A DNA stretch of 42,806 nucleotides from Alphaproteobacteria bacterium (GTDB taxonomy: Bacteria; Pseudomonadota; Alphaproteobacteria; UBA2966; CAIVPW01). A model generated the notes under the pieces. The model was not told the origin of the DNA and made no database searches. It saw only the letters and a list, made by a program, of their open reading frames with translations. A program made the translations under genes and the position numbers. Of this stretch, positions 42,139 through 42,806 are shown piece by piece. Within the stretch, counting starts at the first letter, position 1; each line of letters begins with the position of its first letter. The DNA lies in assembly GCA_018658465.1 (NCBI GenBank), contig JABHVE010000027.1, positions 1 to 42,806 on the forward strand, given 5' to 3'.

Positions 42139-42806
42139 ATGAGAACCGCAACGGATCTTGCGCGCTCTGCTCTGAAAGGCGCCACGGCGCCCCTGGCGAT
42201 GTTTTCGACGCCAAAGAAAGAAGCGCTCGATTATTGGGTCAATCATCGCTTCCCGCCGTCGTCGATTTATCAGATCAGCTTCCGTGCGGCAGACGGCTGC
42301 AATTTGCGCTGTAAAACGTGTCATTTCAGCCTGGATTATCGCAAGGGTCAAAAGACCCTTTTGATGGATCCGGAATTGGTGCGCGAGGTGGTGGATACCA
42401 CCAAGGGCCATGTGAATTTGATGAGCTTTTCCGCGTCGGGCGAACCGCTGATCAACCCAGAAATCGACAAGATGGTCGGCTACGCCAGTTCTGCGGGAAT
42501 CAGAACAAAGGTTGGGACCAACGTCATGCTGTTGACCCCGGACATGTCCAAACGCCTGTTGGACGCTGGGCTGTCGATTTTGAAAGTGTCCATCGACGGT
42601 GCCACCAAGGAAACCTATGAAACGGTCCGGGTCGGGGCGAGCTTCGAGAAGCTGCGCGATCACCTGGAAGAATTCCGGCGGCTGCGCGACAAGAGAGGTG
42701 CCAAGACCAAGATCGTCATCAACACGGTGATCACCAACGACAACCACTTCGAAGTGGAAATGGTGAAAGAGGTTTTTGCTCACATCGGCGACAAGTTCGC
42801 GGCCAA
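42139..42806 (+). CDS. Radical SAM protein, N-terminal part (3' end outside window)
   Basis: The gene is absent from the ORF track because it is open at the right edge. ATG 42139 has AAGGAAGG 7-14 bases upstream. The 222 visible residues include the cluster motif CNLRCKTCHF (CxxxCxxC), preceded by SSIYQISFRAADG. Further family features are LMSFSASGEPLINPEIDKMV, IRTKVGTNVMLLT and SILKVSIDGATKETYETVR. This matches the radical SAM/SPASM group found in surface-glycan and lipid-modifying clusters. The missing C-terminus may hold extra cysteines. The reaction is unknown. The 121 bases before it carry no clear terminator. Confidence 0.88.
   Translation, partial: MRTATDLARSALKGATAPLAMFSTPKKEALDYWVNHRFPPSSIYQISFRAADGCNLRCKTCHFSLDYRKGQKTLLMDPELVREVVDTTKGHVNLMSFSASGEPLINPEIDKMVGYASSAGIRTKVGTNVMLLTPDMSKRLLDAGLSILKVSIDGATKETYETVRVGASFEKLRDHLEEFRRLRDKRGAKTKIVINTVITNDNHFEVEMVKEVFAHIGDKFAA

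Noticed and set aside
1-42806. CRISPR array, complete insertion sequence or prophage structural genes
   Set aside because: No regularly spaced repeats, no transposase and no phage capsid, tail or packaging genes were seen; the only mobile-element gene is the truncated integrase.

Overview
The window reads as a chromosomal segment of an alphaproteobacterium, most likely Rhodospirillales-like. This rests on the rpoH - rluD - small membrane protein neighbourhood, the style of the RpoH, RsgA and NosR-family proteins, and GC-rich codon use. No 16S gene is present, so the assignment is inference. Genes are dense, with many 4-nt start/stop overlaps.

Layout. 1-6.7 kb is core: the 3' end of pyruvate kinase, a membrane class III nucleotide cyclase, rpoH, an RluA-type pseudouridine synthase, and then a rightward run of a small membrane protein, a JAMM protease, a threonine aldolase and a secreted Sel1 protein. 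A tRNA-Glu(CTC) at 6.74 kb is followed by a decayed accessory region (6.8-12.07 kb). It holds a tyrosine integrase cut off before its catalytic domain, fused tail to tail with an ABC ATPase gene cut off after Walker B; a DUF1801-DUF6434 fusion; a serine-hydrolase pseudogene with an internal deletion; a DUF169 protein; a remnant and an intact copy of a secreted beta-sandwich protein; and a tRNA-like relic. Core-like genes resume with rsgA. Then come a very large periplasmic THI5/NMT1-type sensor kinase with four PAS domains, a PagL-like outer-membrane protein, a NosR-family flavin/Fe-S membrane protein without nos genes, TusA-like, DUF952 and ParA-like proteins, an alanine-glyoxylate aminotransferase, a lipoprotein and an MFS transporter. 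Four periplasmic Sel1-repeat proteins occur between 6 and 29 kb. The largest is a Sel1 - peptidoglycan-binding - trypsin-like protease whose frame is broken by one in-frame TGA 42 codons before the expected C-terminus.

From 29.27 kb to the right edge runs a rightward, tightly overlapping surface-glycan operon: a winged-helix regulator, a specialised NusG/RfaH paralogue, an ABC flippase-like exporter, NeuB, NeuC, a zinc-ribbon methyltransferase, a D-2-hydroxyacid dehydrogenase, a ThDP enzyme, a Gfo/Idh/MocA oxidoreductase, NeuA, a sulfotransferase, a polysaccharide deacetylase, a second methyltransferase and a truncated radical SAM protein. NeuB, NeuC and NeuA define a CMP-activated nonulosonic (sialic-like) acid pathway. 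The dehydrogenase/ThDP/oxidoreductase block inserted between them is not part of the textbook Neu, Leg or Pse routes and is the best candidate here for undescribed chemistry. The first two genes suggest the long operon is read under processive antitermination.
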